NCBI GenBank assembly: GCA_038277395.1
Contig: CM076197.1
Location: 74,371,348 to 74,435,347, forward strand
DNA length: 64,000 nucleotides
Source of the DNA: Dryocosmus kuriphilus
Lineage: Eukaryota; Arthropoda; Insecta; Hymenoptera; Cynipidae
Direction: 5' to 3'
How positions within the stretch are numbered: position 1 is the first letter of the stretch; the number at the start of each line of letters is the position of its first letter. Position numbers and translations under genes: made by a program. Positions 1 to 10,155 of this stretch are shown piece by piece. Below the pieces are notes generated by a model. It saw only the letters and a program-made list of their open reading frames with translations, searched no databases and was not told the origin of the DNA.

Positions 1-238
1 TCAATGGACATATGTATTGTAAATACTGGTTGCTGTCAGTGTGTCATTTATTGGATGTACGTTCAACTACACGTTCTGTTTTCAATATAATCAAAATGTG
101 ACCTTTTAACAATCTGAGTCTCTCCAATTTTTTTGAGACTCTTTATTTTTACACTTTTATACAACTAATTTAACAGTGTGGTTTAATTTTCCACTTTTTA
201 TATCATTTTGACTAATTGTGACCATCGACCATCTCTAG

Positions 239-290
239 CTCCGCTGGGGATCGAGCCCAGGTCTACAGATTGCCGGTTTGGTGCTCGGAG
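239..290 (-). repeat. tRNA-derived SINE fragment
   Basis: On the minus strand this reads as a tRNA-like sequence with a T-arm (CTGGGCTCGATCCCCAG) and matching ends CTCCG/CGGAG. The D-arm is missing. A fuller copy of the same sequence, including the upstream TCTCGTACTCTCCG, lies at 7634-7700 on the plus strand. It is a SINE or pseudo-tRNA rather than a working tRNA. Confidence 0.6.
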
Positions 291-327
291 AGTACGAGAC
301 ACTGATCTCTATTATACACTGAATTGA

Positions 328-593
328 AAATACAGTGGAACGCGAGTGACGCCAATCATCATAAGGAACAAAAGTGTTTCAGAAAGAAATCTTATGATGT
401 AATAGTTGAAAAATAAAGCTAAAAATGCAATATAATTAATTTTAAGTTCTTAAAATGAAAATACGGAAGAATTGATATAAATTAGGTTACTAGTATCATT
501 ATGAAAATAATTCTTTATTAAATATATCTTAAAATAAAGAGTAAAGTTATGTAATAAATAATTTTCATTATAATTCAATTTTTGCAATATAAA
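328..593 (+). repeat. LIR-A, left arm
   Basis: This stretch is the reverse complement, with scattered mismatches, of 5770-6090. The left arm lacks about 68 bases that the right arm has near its outer end. The two arms bound the whole 5.8 kb nest of HINE and mariner elements. No transposase for it is visible. Confidence 0.7.
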
Positions 594-595
594 CA

Positions 596-1322
596 AAATT
601 AATTCTAAGTTTTTAAAAATTTGTTCATATTTTCAAATAGTTTTGGGGGGAAATAAAGCAAACTGAAAATAATTGTTACAGTTGTTAATGTTTAATAAAT
701 ATCTTTTTATGGTACTGCAATATGGTATTCTGATTCCGGAAATATTAATCACAGAAATTTCCAATTGTACCAATTAACATCTGCTGACCTATTACTAAGC
801 AGATTACGGTTCAAAATTCTACACATTTTTACTGCTTCTCACAAGATATTCGCGTGTGCATGTATTTTTGCTCCGCTGATATTTTTATGAAAATTTGTTG
901 TACCAAAAAAATACACGTTTTTTTCTTACTTTATACCCTTTTCGTCAAAAAATGTCGTTATTTTTATACTTCATAAACTTTGTTTCGACAGAAGAGCATT
1001 ATTTTTTGCTATACAAATATTACATTGTTTTATATTTCCAAATTGTAAAGAATTCTTTCAATTTTTGATAATAATTTAATTTATACTTTACGATCATATG
1101 ATTTTAATTAGGGTATAAATACATTTTTTTATTATTTGCAAAAACATTTCTTACATCGACACAAACCATCTACCAGTTCCTGCATTGTATGACACTTTTT
1201 TTGCAAAAATAACATTTTTAAATCTCATTAACAACTGTGACAATTATTTTCAGTTTATTTTATTTTCCCCAAAAATTATTTGAAAATATGAGGAAATTTT
1301 TAAAAACTTAGAATTAATTTTT
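596..1322. mobile_element. small foldback element (MITE-like)
   Basis: Arms of about 95 bp (roughly 596-690 and 1226-1321) are reverse complements starting AAAATTAATTCTAAG. The interior (700-1220) is AT-rich with no credible reading frame. It sits exactly between the LIR-A left arm and the first HINE copy. Confidence 0.6.
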
Positions 1323-1704
1323 ACATTCTCATCAGAGAAGATATTAGATTTATGTAAAACCTGACCCTCGCAGTTTTCATCAAATCTCCACGTTTTGAGA
1401 CCTCCTATGTGTCAGAAAAAACGGTTATTACGATGGTGTCTATCTGTTGTCGTCGTCGTCGTTGTTGTTGCTGTCGTTGTCGTCGTTGTCGTTGTCGTCG
1501 GCGTCTGTGACCGCGATAATCTTTGAAAGAATTATCAGATTGGATTGCGCGATTTGCCACTTCTTCAGGGTCTAAAAAGAAAGGACGAGTTCGTTAACCA
1601 GCCACTTTTGACCAACGATTATGGTTTTGTCCATCAAAAACGGTTTTCACAAAATCAAAAAATCCATTTTCCGGCTAAACTATGCAAGATACAGAAAATA
1701 TATA
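1323..1704 (+). mobile_element. HINE/DINE-1-like element copy a, 5' part
   Basis: It begins with the family 5' motif ACATTCTCATC, then a conserved block, a (GTC/GTT)n microsatellite at about 1441-1503, and a second conserved block ending in the first satellite unit (GGCTAAACTATGCAAGATAC). The mariner inserted at 1707 cuts it. The satellite continues at 3973-4068 and the 3' hairpin part is probably 5327-5760, because copy b is inserted in between. Confidence 0.65.
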
Positions 1705-1706
1705 TA

Positions 1707-2077
1707 CCGGGTGTCTAAAGTCCCGGGACGGTTGGATATTTCCTCAGGTAAAATATTTCTCAAAAAAGTGAAGGTCATTCCTGAAGTAAATTTCAACGAG
1801 GAATTTAATGGTGACCTTCATTTTGACCTTGAAGTTGACCTTCATGGCTTTTTGAAAGTCAACTTTGTTTCTTTAAATGGAAACCCCCTTTTTTTACATC
1901 TGCAGTCGATAGAGCGGAAAATTCTACGTTCAGGTACGTACCCAAGTCATAGGTCAATTGTAACGTTCAAGGTCAGTTAGAGGCTATTTGAAATTAACAA
2001 AGTTTTCCAAGAGGTCAGTGTAATTCCTGAAGTAAATTTCAACGAGAAATTCATTGGTGAGCTCTGTATTGATCTTG
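1707..2077 (+). repeat. mariner left terminal inverted repeat
   Basis: About 370 bp, inverted relative to 3558-3929 and differing at scattered positions. It contains two direct copies of ATTCCTGAAGTAAATTTCAA, near 1782 and 2022, which may be internal transposase-binding sites. The open frame across it is a by-product of the repeat. Confidence 0.8.
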
Positions 2078-2222
2078 GTGATGATCTTCAAGGTTTTTTC
2101 AAGGTTTTTTCCAAGCAGTTTACGTTTACGTTTAGCATTACCCAGGAACAACGACGTGGACGTAGTAAATTCTGTTCCCTTTGGGGTGCTTGATTAGCGT
2201 GAGTCCCCTTGCTTCTCACGCT

Positions 2223-3313
2223 TCAGTGAAGATGTTCGAACTGAAAACCTTGAGCTTCTTGACAAAAAGCTATGCGATTGTAAAAATGAGTTACAGCATT
2301 GCGAATCATATCCCTATCAATGAAAGTAGCCTGTTGCAGAATCCGATTCTGCAATTCGTCTAAGCTTTGTGGTTGCGTTGAGTATACTTTGCTCTTTAAA
2401 TAACCCCAAAGAAAATAGTCGAGAGGCGTCAGATCAGGAGATCTAGCAGGCCACTCGATTTCACCCCTTCTTCCAATCCACCTTTGAGGGAACTGAGTAT
2501 CCAAATATGCTCGAACCTCCCTACCGTAATGAGCCGCTGTTCCGTCCTGCTGGAACCAAATATTTTGAAAATTATCGCCTGTAATCTCCCTTATTCTTGG
2601 TACAATTTGGTTTCTGAGAAGCTCTTCATATGCACGGGCATTGAGATTACCTTCGATGAAGAAAGGGCCTATCAATGCATCATTCAAGATACCGGCCCAA
2701 ACATTAATCTTTTGTGGATATTGTGTGTGTCTCTCCAACATCCAATCAGGATTTGTGTCGGACCAATATCTACAATTTTGCCTGTTAACTTCACCTTTTA
2801 AAGTGAAAGTAGCTTCATCTGAAAATACTGTATTGTACAAGAAAAGAGGATCTCTATCAATTCTGTCCATCATAATTTCACAAAATTCAACCCGACGATC
2901 AGGATCGTCTTCATTGAGCTCTTGTACCAGGTGAACTTTGTAAGAATGGAAATTAATGCGTTTTTTAAAATATTTCGCACTTTCTCCGGAGCAACATCAC
3001 GCTCATCACTAGCTCGACGTAAACTAAGGTGTGGGTTTTCAACAAATGCTTGAGCTATGTCCATCTGCATCTCCTCAGATTCTGCAGATTTTGGCCGACA
3101 AGTTCTCTGAAGGTCCTTGATAGATCCATGATTCATAAAGCGCCTTACAGTTCTTTCAATTGTTGATTTTGAGACAGGATTTAACCCTTCTCCATTACGA
3201 AAAGTGCGATTAAAAAGCAAACGAACTTGATCATAAGATCGAACTCGATCTCCCCAACCACGCATCATTAATACAGATACCCTCTCTCATTCCGAAAGTT
3301 TAGCTTGCGCCAT
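2223..3313 (-). pseudogene. DD41D mariner-like transposase, broken
   Basis: The transposase would excise and reinsert the surrounding element. Reading from an ATG at 3313, the N-terminal region has a helix-turn-helix-like segment (SKSTIERTVRRFMNHG, RTCRPKS) typical of insect mariner-like proteins. The DDE domain follows, with the first Asp in FSDEATF, the second in FQQDGTAAHY and the third in SPDLTPLDYFLWG, 41 residues after the second. Two lesions are visible: an in-frame TGA at about codon 9, where a Trp is expected, and a one-base frameshift near 2950 between the HTH and catalytic halves. The three catalytic residues remain. Length, about 360 codons, fits the family. It cannot yield a full-length product. 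Confidence 0.85.
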
Positions 3314-3557
3314 AATAATCTTTTAGCGAAATATAGTAAGTATGTACTCGTAATGCGTAAATTTAGTTTCGATTCGTAATATTCGTATGGAAAAACGGTA
3401 TAGCACTTATGGTGTCGCCTTAGGTATTGACTTAGGTATCGAAAAACGGTATAGGCCTGTCTAACTCTTTGGGGAGGAACAGAACTCTCACCAGAACACC
3501 TGGAACTTTTAATGAAAAATTTCCTTATGATTTTACAATATTCAAAACGCTGTAACC

Positions 3558-3927
3558 AAGATCAACACATAGCTCACCAATGAATTTCTCGTTGCAGTTT
3601 ACTTCAGGAATTGCATTGACCTCTTGGAAAACTTTGTTAATTTCAAATAACCTCTAACTGACCTTGAACGTTACAATTGACCTATGACTTGGGTATGCAC
3701 CTGAACGTAGAATTTTCCGCTCTATCGATTGCAGATGTAAAAAAAGGGGGTTTCCATTTAAAAAAATAAAGTTGACCTTCAAAAAGCCATGAATGTCAAC
3801 TTCAAGGTCCAAATGAAGGTCACCATTGAATTCCTCGTTGAAATTTACTTCAGGAATGACCTTCACTTTTTTGAGAAATATTTTACCTGAGGAAATATCC
3901 AACCGTCCCGGGACTTTTTAGACACCC

Positions 3928-3929
<2 letters not shown>
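3558..3929 (-). repeat. mariner right terminal inverted repeat
   Basis: Inverted partner of 1707-2077. It ends at GACACCCGG followed by the TA duplication and a long TA tract. Confidence 0.8.

Positions 3930-3972
<43 letters not shown>
3930..3972. repeat. (TA)n microsatellite
   Basis: About 20 TA repeats directly at the mariner right border. The left border has only a short TATATA. Either the element landed in a TA tract or the duplicated TA expanded after insertion. Confidence 0.9.
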
Positions 3973-3980
<8 letters not shown>

Positions 3981-4068
3981 CTAAAATTGTTCGTCTCAAA
4001 AAAATCTACAAATTTAAGAAGTAAACTTATTTACCTGAAGAATATGTACCCTTTTGTTTTTGACTATT
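3973..4068 (+). mobile_element. HINE copy a, continuation after mariner
   Basis: It resumes with satellite-unit sequence (AAAATTGTTCGTCTC, ATCTACAAATTT) that in intact copies follows the CTATGAGAGATAC motif found left of the mariner. Confidence 0.6.
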
Positions 4069-5326
4069 TTTACATTCTCATCAGAGAAGGTATTAGATTT
4101 ATGTAAAATTTGACTTTCGCGGATTTCATGAAATCTCCACGTTTTGAGACCCCCTGAGTCAGAAAAAACGGTTTTTACGACCGTGTCTGTCTGTTGTCGT
4201 CGTTGTCGTTGTCGTTGTCGTCGTCGTCTGTGACAGCGATAACTTTCGAAGGACTAATCGGATTGGAATGCGCTGTGGTACACTTCTTTAGGGGGTAAAA
4301 AGAAAGGACGAGTTCGTTAACCAGCGGTTTTTGACCAACGGTTATGGTTTTATCCATCAAAAACTGTTTTCACAAAATCAAAAAATCTATTTTCCGGCTA
4401 AACTATGAGAGATACAAAAAAAATGTAAGAAAGTAAAATTGTTCATCTCAAAAATATCTACAAATCTTGTCTTAACCGTTTTTTGATAAAATGAACAGTT
4501 TTTGTTTTAATTAAGAAAACGCTATTAAAATTAAAAAACTCTGGTTTCCCGGCAAAATATTCAAGATGCAAAAAATTGGTAAAAAACAAAGTTGTGCAAT
4601 TCAAAAATATCTACAAATTTTGTTTTAACCATTTTTTGGTAAAATGCACGGTTTTTGTTTTAATCGATAAAACGTTATTAAAAATCAAAATTTTCAAATT
4701 TCCCGCCAAACTATGCAAGATACGGAAAAATGATAATAAACAAAGTTGTTCGCCTTAAAAAGGTCTACAAATTTGCTCTCTATCATTTTTTCGAGCAGAC
4801 GCGTAGTTTTTGAGTTATTCGTGAAATATGTTATGAAGTATAAAGAAAACCACTTTTCAGCAAAACTTTGCAAGATATGAGAAAATATTAATAAGCAAAA
4901 TTGTTCACCTTGGAAAGAGCTACACAATTTATTTATAAGACTCATCGTTTTACTTTTAAGAATCGAAATCCTGTATTGTGAAAATTTGGAAAATCACAAA
5001 AAAACTTTACCATTCTACAATGTGTTTTAAAAAAATGTAATTATCGAGCGCGAAGCGCGAGTGTCATGATGAGAATGTATTCCTTAAGGGCGATAGAGCC
5101 TTAAGTAAAATAGTTCCTTTTGGAATTTTTAATGTAAAGGTTTATAGGATCCATAAACACCGAGCGCGTAGCGCGAGGTGAATAATTTATCGAGCGCGAA
5201 GCGCGAGTGCCGTAAATAACGTATCGAGCGCGAAGCGCGAGTGCCAACAGACGCGCGCCTCAGGCGCGCTCACACTTCGCGCGAAGCGCGCGATGAGAAT
5301 GTGCCCGCGAAGCGGGCAGATTTTTT
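4069..5326 (+). mobile_element. HINE/DINE-1-like element copy b, near complete
   Basis: The best complete copy on the left. In order: the 5' motif ACATTCTCATC (about 4073); a conserved block; a GTC/GTT microsatellite (about 4184-4230); a second conserved block; satellite units of 150-160 bp from about 4390 to 4880, each marked by a CAAACTATGCAAGATAC-like core; then a 3' module (5041-5325) with seven CG-rich hairpins such as CGAGCGCGAAGCGCGAG and CCCGCGAAGCGGG, the inverted motif GATGAGAATGT, and a T-run. This order matches the published structure of non-autonomous Helentrons (DINE-1/HINE). The family assignment is inference from structure. It lies between T residues inside copy a. Confidence 0.65.
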
Positions 5327-5760
5327 GTTTTATAAGACTCATTGTTTTATTTATTCATGAATCGAAAACCTGCATTGTGGATATTTAGAAAAATGTAGAA
5401 AATCACAAAAAAGCTTTACTAATCGACAATGGATTTAAAAAATAATTAATTGTCGAGCGCGAAGCGCGAGTGTTTTGATGAGAATGTATTCCTTGAGGCC
5501 GATAGAGCCTTAAGTAAAATAATTTTGTTTCTAATTTTTAACAAAATATCAATTTAATAATTTCATTAAAAGTAGGTATTTTGAAAGTTTAAGGCCCAAG
5601 TAACAAAAAATGAGCACGAAGTGCGAGGTTCAAATATATCGGAGCGCGAAGCGCGACGATCACGAGATCGCGCGCCATAGGCGCGCTCAATCTTGCGAGC
5701 GAAGCGAGCTACGCGCGAAGCGCGTGATGAGAATGTGCGAACGAAGTGAACAGATTTTTT
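5327..5760 (+). mobile_element. HINE 3' hairpin module (probably copy a)
   Basis: It starts with the sequence that precedes the hairpins in complete copies (TATAAGACTCAT) and carries a diverged hairpin ladder at 5453-5755. Several stems have changed sequence, for example GCGAGCGAAGCGAGC. It is most simply the 3' end of copy a, displaced by copy b. Confidence 0.55.
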
Positions 5761-5769
5761 TTTTATATT

Positions 5770-6090
5770 GCAACAATTGAATTATAATGAAAATTATTTT
5801 ATTACATAATTTTAATTCTTATTTTAAAATCTATTTAATAAAGAATTATTTTCATAATGATAATAGTAACCTAATTTATATCAATTCTTCCGTATTTTCA
5901 TTTTACGAATTCAAAATTAATTATATTGAATTTTTAGCTTTATTTTTCAACTATTACATCATAAGATTTATTTCTGAAACACTTTTGTTCCTTATGATGA
6001 GTTTAAATTTATGCGCCAAAAGTGTGAATGTTGGACCACAGGAATATGGCTGCTGCAGGTTTCAATTGGCGTAACTCGCATTCACAGTAT
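5770..6090 (-). repeat. LIR-A, right arm
   Basis: Inverted partner of 328-593. The open frame at 5787-6074 is a by-product of this repeat. Confidence 0.7.
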
Positions 6091-6104
6091 TTCCAATAGC
6101 TAAC

Positions 6105-6232
6105 ACGGCACAGGCGAACGACGTCATTCCATCCTAAACGTACTATAAGTTGGACTATACTATGTCAATACATATAATACAATTTTAATGTTGATTTCAA
6201 GATGTTATACGTCTGAGTACAATAAGTTAGTT
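6105..6232 (+). repeat. LIR-C, left arm
   Basis: This 128-bp stretch (ACTATAAGTTGGACTATACT, then AAGATGTTATACGTCTGAG) is the reverse complement of 7525-7600 joined to 7019-7052. The right arm is split by a MITE. Confidence 0.65.
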
Positions 6233-6269
6233 AGATACTTTTTTTGTGTTCTTAAGAACGACATACTTA

Positions 6270-6303
6270 ATAATAATAACAATAATAATAATAATAATAA
6301 ATA
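6270..6303. repeat. (TAA)n microsatellite
   Basis: AATAATAATAA tract. Similar ATT/TAA tracts lie at 6677-6701 and 6929-6976. Confidence 0.85.
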
Positions 6304-6680
6304 GTTTTGAAAGAAAAAATGACTTTAGCTCCGTTGGGAATCGAACCTGGGTTCGATTCCCAGCGGAGCTACAGAGTAATTTTTTCTTTCAAAGCTATAA
6401 TTATTGTTATTAATTATAAAAATGATTTATCTGAAACCGCATCTGACACAAACGAATCTACTAAGCACTTGCCGCGTTCGCGACCGTGTTTGGTAGCGAA
6501 GTACCGGGTCATGAGTACCTGTGGGAGGAGGTGGGCCCATAATAAATAGTTTTGAAACAAAAAATGACTTCAGCTCCGTTGGGAATCGAACCTGGGTTCG
6601 ATTCCCAGCGGAGCTACAGAGTAATTTTTTCTTTCAAAGCTATAATTATTGTTATTAATTATAAAAATGATTTATTAATT
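6302..6680. repeat. duplicated tRNA-T-arm palindromes
   Basis: Two direct copies, offset about 245 bp, of a segment starting ATAGTTTTGAAA and ending in ATTATAAAAATGATTTA. Each contains a near-perfect palindrome (6326-6371 and 6572-6615) made of the 3' half of the SINE tRNA-like sequence joined head to head, AGCTCCGTTGGGAATCGAAC with GTTCGATTCCCAGCGGAGCT. Between them (6430-6545) is a moderately GC-rich stretch with no recognised content. Confidence 0.65.
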
Positions 6681-6701
6681 ATTATTATTATTATTATTAT
6701 T

Positions 6702-7018
6702 TAAGAGGAGTTGTAGGCTTCGGAAGCTACGATCATGGTTTCTCTAGTAGATAAACCAATCCCAAAGCAACTGAAACATATGTATACGTCATTCAGTTCA
6801 GCTCCTTCTCTCCAGAAGGTAAGCAAGAGTGGAAATTTTTTGCGAGGTGACTGCGCGGAACACTGCTTTTTTGTTTCGCACATACCGCCGATGTTCTTAC
6901 GCGGCGGAGAGCGAAAGTGTTGAAGGTTATTATTGTTATTATTATTATTATTAATATTATTAATATTATTATTATTGTCTGAAGTACTTTGTTTTTAACA
7001 GCACAAAAAAGCATATAG
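6702..7018. other. unassigned sequence with ATT tract
   Basis: Short open frames run on both strands (6735-6923 plus, 6793-7014 minus). None has a recognised domain. An ATT-rich microsatellite lies at 6929-6976. Confidence 0.3.
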
Positions 7019-7600
7019 CTTATTATACTTAGACGTATAACATCTTAAAATCAACATCAACGAACACACAGTAATTTACGCGACGAAATTTCGATTTCTC
7101 GCGTCATTCATGGGAAATAACGAGCAGAGTCGGGGACCGGTCGATAACTTCAAAACAGTAATTTACGCGACGAAATTTCGATTTTTACAATTTGTGAATG
7201 TCGAGAGAGGGACCGGTCGAGTCTTGAAATTTGGTACGAAAGAGTAAGCCACGAAAAGTAAGCACGAAGTAAGCGCACTTGTTACGAGAAAAAGAAAGTG
7301 GGAGAGAGAGAGAGAACGTGAGAATAGATTCTGTTCTACTACCTTTTCTGACGAAATTGACTCGTCGAAAGATGCCCACTGCGCATGACGACGCGTACGG
7401 CAAACGAATTTTTCCCCGATATGCTATGTAGGACCCCCCACCACAAGCGTTTTTACTCGATATGGCAATGCATCACGCGCTTCCCAGAATGGCGCGAGAA
7501 ACGGAATTTCGTCGCGTAAAATTGTATTATATGTATTGACATAGTATACTCCAACTTATAGTACGTATAGGATGAATGGCGTCGTCATTTTCCTGTACCC
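7019..7600 (-). repeat. LIR-C right arm split by a MITE
   Basis: 7019-7052 and 7525-7600 together match the inverse of 6105-6232. Between them lies a foreign insert of about 470 bp. Its ends, TTTACGCGACGAAATTTCG at about 7073 and the inverted CGGAATTTCGTCGCGTAAA ending at about 7525, share about 40 bp of terminal inverted repeat. A second internal copy of the motif starts near 7157. The insert is younger than the LIR it interrupts. Confidence 0.65.
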
Positions 7601-7633
7601 TATTGCTTTGAATGAAATAATGACTCTCGTACT

Positions 7634-7700
7634 CTCCGTAGCTTAGGGGTTACAGCACCAGACCGGCAATCTGTAGACCTGGGTTCGATTCTCAGCGGAG
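7634..7700 (+). repeat. tRNA-like SINE head
   Basis: It resembles a tRNA: A-box-like TAGCTTAGGGGTTAC, anticodon-arm CAGA-CCGGCAA-TCTG, T-arm CTGGG-TTCGATT-CTCAG, and ends CTCCG/CGGAG. Position 33 of the loop is C instead of the invariant U and the acceptor stem is short, so a working tRNA is unlikely. The GGC in the anticodon position suggests an Ala-type ancestor, which is a weak inference. Confidence 0.6.
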
Positions 7701-7807
7701 ATAGTCATTTTTTCTTTCAAAGCTATTAATTATTGTTATTAATTTTTCTTTTAAAGAACGGTATCTTTCCATAAAAGAGTAAAGATATCACGTAACATTA
7801 TTATTAT

Positions 7808-8155
7808 ATTTTTTAATATTAAGTTTAATTAATTCATTAATTTCAGATGTTAAGTTTAACTCGATTGCTGGTCTAAATAATTTTTTAAAGAAACGACAAA
7901 AAGTCTACCTCGGTCCGGATTTGAACCGGGAACGCCACTATTTACGAGTGGAGCGCTTTCCAATTACGCCACTAAGGCCTCAGTAGATCGTTTCCCATTT
8001 CTCTAATTGGAAAACGCTCCACTCGTGAATAGTGGCGTTCCCGGTTCAAATCCGGGCCGAGGTAGATTTTTTCTCGTTTCTCGTTTCTCTACAAAATTAT
8101 TTAGACCAGCAATCGAATTAAATTTAACATCTGAAATTAATTTATTATTATAATT
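7808..8155. mobile_element. palindromic element with two opposed tRNA-like copies
   Basis: Arms of about 170 bp (7808-7992 and 8000-8155) share CGATTGCTGGTCTAAATAA at their flanks. Each contains a tRNA-like sequence facing the other: minus at 7907-7978 (complete, with B box GGTTCAAATCC) and plus at 8005-8063 (5' part missing). The anticodon stem CCACT/AGTGG is kept in both, but the loop has G at position 33. Confidence 0.65.
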
Positions 8156-8159
8156 ATTC

Positions 8160-9180
8160 TTGTCTCAAGTATGTCGTTCTTAACAACACTAAAAAGCATG
8201 TAACTAAAGTATAAATATTATGAAATAACTGATTCGTCAGTCAAAACTCAATTGAGTTATTCAATGAGTAAAATTTTTACTAATTCAAAGTAAGAGAGTA
8301 CAGTGTAGAGTGAGAGTTAATAAAGTTGAGAGTTTTATTCGGCCCTCGTTTTCAATAAAGTTTGGGCACGTACCAAAGTTTATTTAAAGTGTCGCCGTTC
8401 GAGACAGTTTACGTATTTCGAATCGTTGGAAACCATTTGCGGGTTTTAAAACCGCGCGACTTACGACCCTTTGACAGCGGGCCAATGTTGAAGGTAGGCT
8501 CGGTTTTGCAGTAAGCAGCATCAATGTAATCAGACAGGCCGCTCAGAGCGAATTTAACGACTGTCGTAAACGCGGTTCGGTTTACAGCTCGCGGAATTTT
8601 TCCTCTTCCTCCGCCTCTTCGGACTGTGAAGCTGAGTGAGTGGCGAGGCCCCAGTCCTTTGCTTATTTTGCTCAAGCCACTGCCGTAAACTATCAGATTT
8701 TATGTGACAGCGACTAGCAACGTCGAAGTTCTCTCGTGACAGTCAACGTTGTCTTGTCTTGTGACATAAAGCAACAGACGATTTTGTCATATCTCAAAAC
8801 ACTCAGACTCTCGTGAGAATTTGCCAATTGTTTATCAATTTATATGACTTTGTTGCCAAAATCCATTGAAAATGGAATTTTCATGAATTTGTCTTAAACT
8901 TGTCAAAGATTTTTGTAAAATTTGTAACTGTGGTCGTCAAACTGGATTGCTTTTGCGAAATTGTCACTTTCTGCATTTATTGTAGCAGTTATCATAAAAT
9001 TGATCAAAAAATCCAACTTTTGGTTCGAGTCAAGATTCCATCCATCCGGTAGAAAAACTCACTTTTTGTATATGAAAAATATAAGTTTTGATGGTTTTTT
9101 GTGAATATCTGAAGTAGTGAATTCAGAATTTAAAAATTGTAACGCTTTCAAATAAAGTTAGGTGTACACTCATCTGGGGA
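8160..9180. other. unassigned; possible LTR-like piece
   Basis: 8280-8400 has GTAAGAGAGTACAGTG and AGAGTTAATAAAGTTG, then a less AT-rich stretch to about 8660. That composition recalls the R-U5 part of an insect Gypsy-type LTR, but no paired LTR, primer-binding site or gag/pol frame is present. 8700-9180 shows nothing recognisable. Confidence 0.2.
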
Positions 9181-9183
9181 AAA

Positions 9184-10155
9184 CTGTAATTAATTAAAAA
9201 ATATTATATGAAACTTTTGGGGAAACTGGTACGAGGTGGATACTAGTACAAAATAAATAATAAGAAAAAGTGTCCGTTTTTTAAAGCAAACGTTCTGTAG
9301 TATTTTTCATGAGTAGCAATATTAAAAGCGAGTTTTATAATCAACCTTTTTACCACTTGCTATTTTTTAGTTGAAAAACTGAAAAATATGCTTCTGTCAT
9401 GGCGAAGAAAGCTTTGTTTGCCGAAATATAAATTCAAAAGTTTTTTTATCCACCATCCATCTCGTACCGGTTTTCCCTAGTCGAATTCTGTTGAACTCAC
9501 TGAAACATCTTTAGAAGAGAATTCAAATCAAACTTAAGAAAGTTCAAGCGAATTCATGTCAAAATTCTAGTAAAATGAAGTAGATTTCATAGTATTCTAG
9601 ACAGTTCAAGTGAATTTTAGTATATTTCATAAAATTCAAGAGGATTCAAGGAAATTCGATGGAATTTAAGAGAATTCTAATGATTTCAAATGAATTAAAT
9701 AGGATTCAGTTAAATCCAATGGAATTTAAGTCAGTTAAAGTAGATTTCGTAGAACTCAAGACAATTAAAGTTAATTTTAGTATATTTTATCAGATTCAAG
9801 TGAATTCATGAGAACTGAAGTAAGTTTTAGAAGATTTCGTAAATTTCGAGAGAATTTAAGCGAATTTATATGACTGATTCAAGGGAATTCTGATGAATTT
9901 AAGAGAATCCAAAAACTGAAGAAACTTCAAGAGAATTTCAGTGATTTCTAAGGAATTCAAAGGAATTAAGAGAAATTCAAGTCCATTCAAATCAATTAAA
10001 GCAGATTTAATAGAATCTACGACAATTCAAGAATTTAAGCAAATCCAGATGGCCGATGCAAAGGGACTCGAAAGAAGTTAAGAGTGTTCGTCTCAATACT
10101 TGAATTTTTTGTCAAACTGTAATTAATTAAAGAAATATTATATATGGAACTTTGA
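9184..10155. repeat. degenerate GAATTCAAG-rich cryptic repeat
   Basis: From about 9480 to 10040 the sequence is an irregular succession of GAATTCAAG, AATTTAAG and GATTTCA words about 10-12 bp apart. The block lies between two direct copies of AACTGTAATTAATTAAA (about 9185 and 10116). It resembles the sequence around the satellite at 33.3-35.6 kb. Confidence 0.55.

Larger units (their letters stand above)
1707..3929 (-). mobile_element. Tc1/mariner element, DD41D type
   Basis: A complete 2.2 kb element with long terminal inverted repeats and a TA at each border (1705-1706 and 3930-3931), the expected Tc1/mariner target duplication. The outermost inverted sequence is CCGGGTGTCTAAA. The minus strand carries a transposase whose second and third catalytic aspartates are 41 residues apart, the spacing reported for the rosa group of mariner-like elements. 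The element is inserted in a satellite unit of HINE copy a, since that repeat's sequence resumes on both sides. The transposase is broken, so this copy is non-autonomous. Confidence 0.85.

Noticed and set aside
1621..1980. 119-codon frame and its twin at 3654-3902 minus
   Set aside because: Both are translations of the mariner terminal inverted repeats, which explains why they are alike and oppositely oriented.
5041..5330. Bacterial contamination suggested by CG-rich palindromes
   Set aside because: The palindromes recur at fixed places in a repeat whose other parts are AT-rich and insect-like, so they belong to the repeat.
7634..7700. Functional tRNA-Ala gene
   Set aside because: The acceptor stem is short, position 33 is C and truncated copies occur nearby.
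8280..8660. Solo LTR
   Set aside because: The LTR-like composition is not backed by defined TG...CA ends, a target duplication or a second copy in the window.
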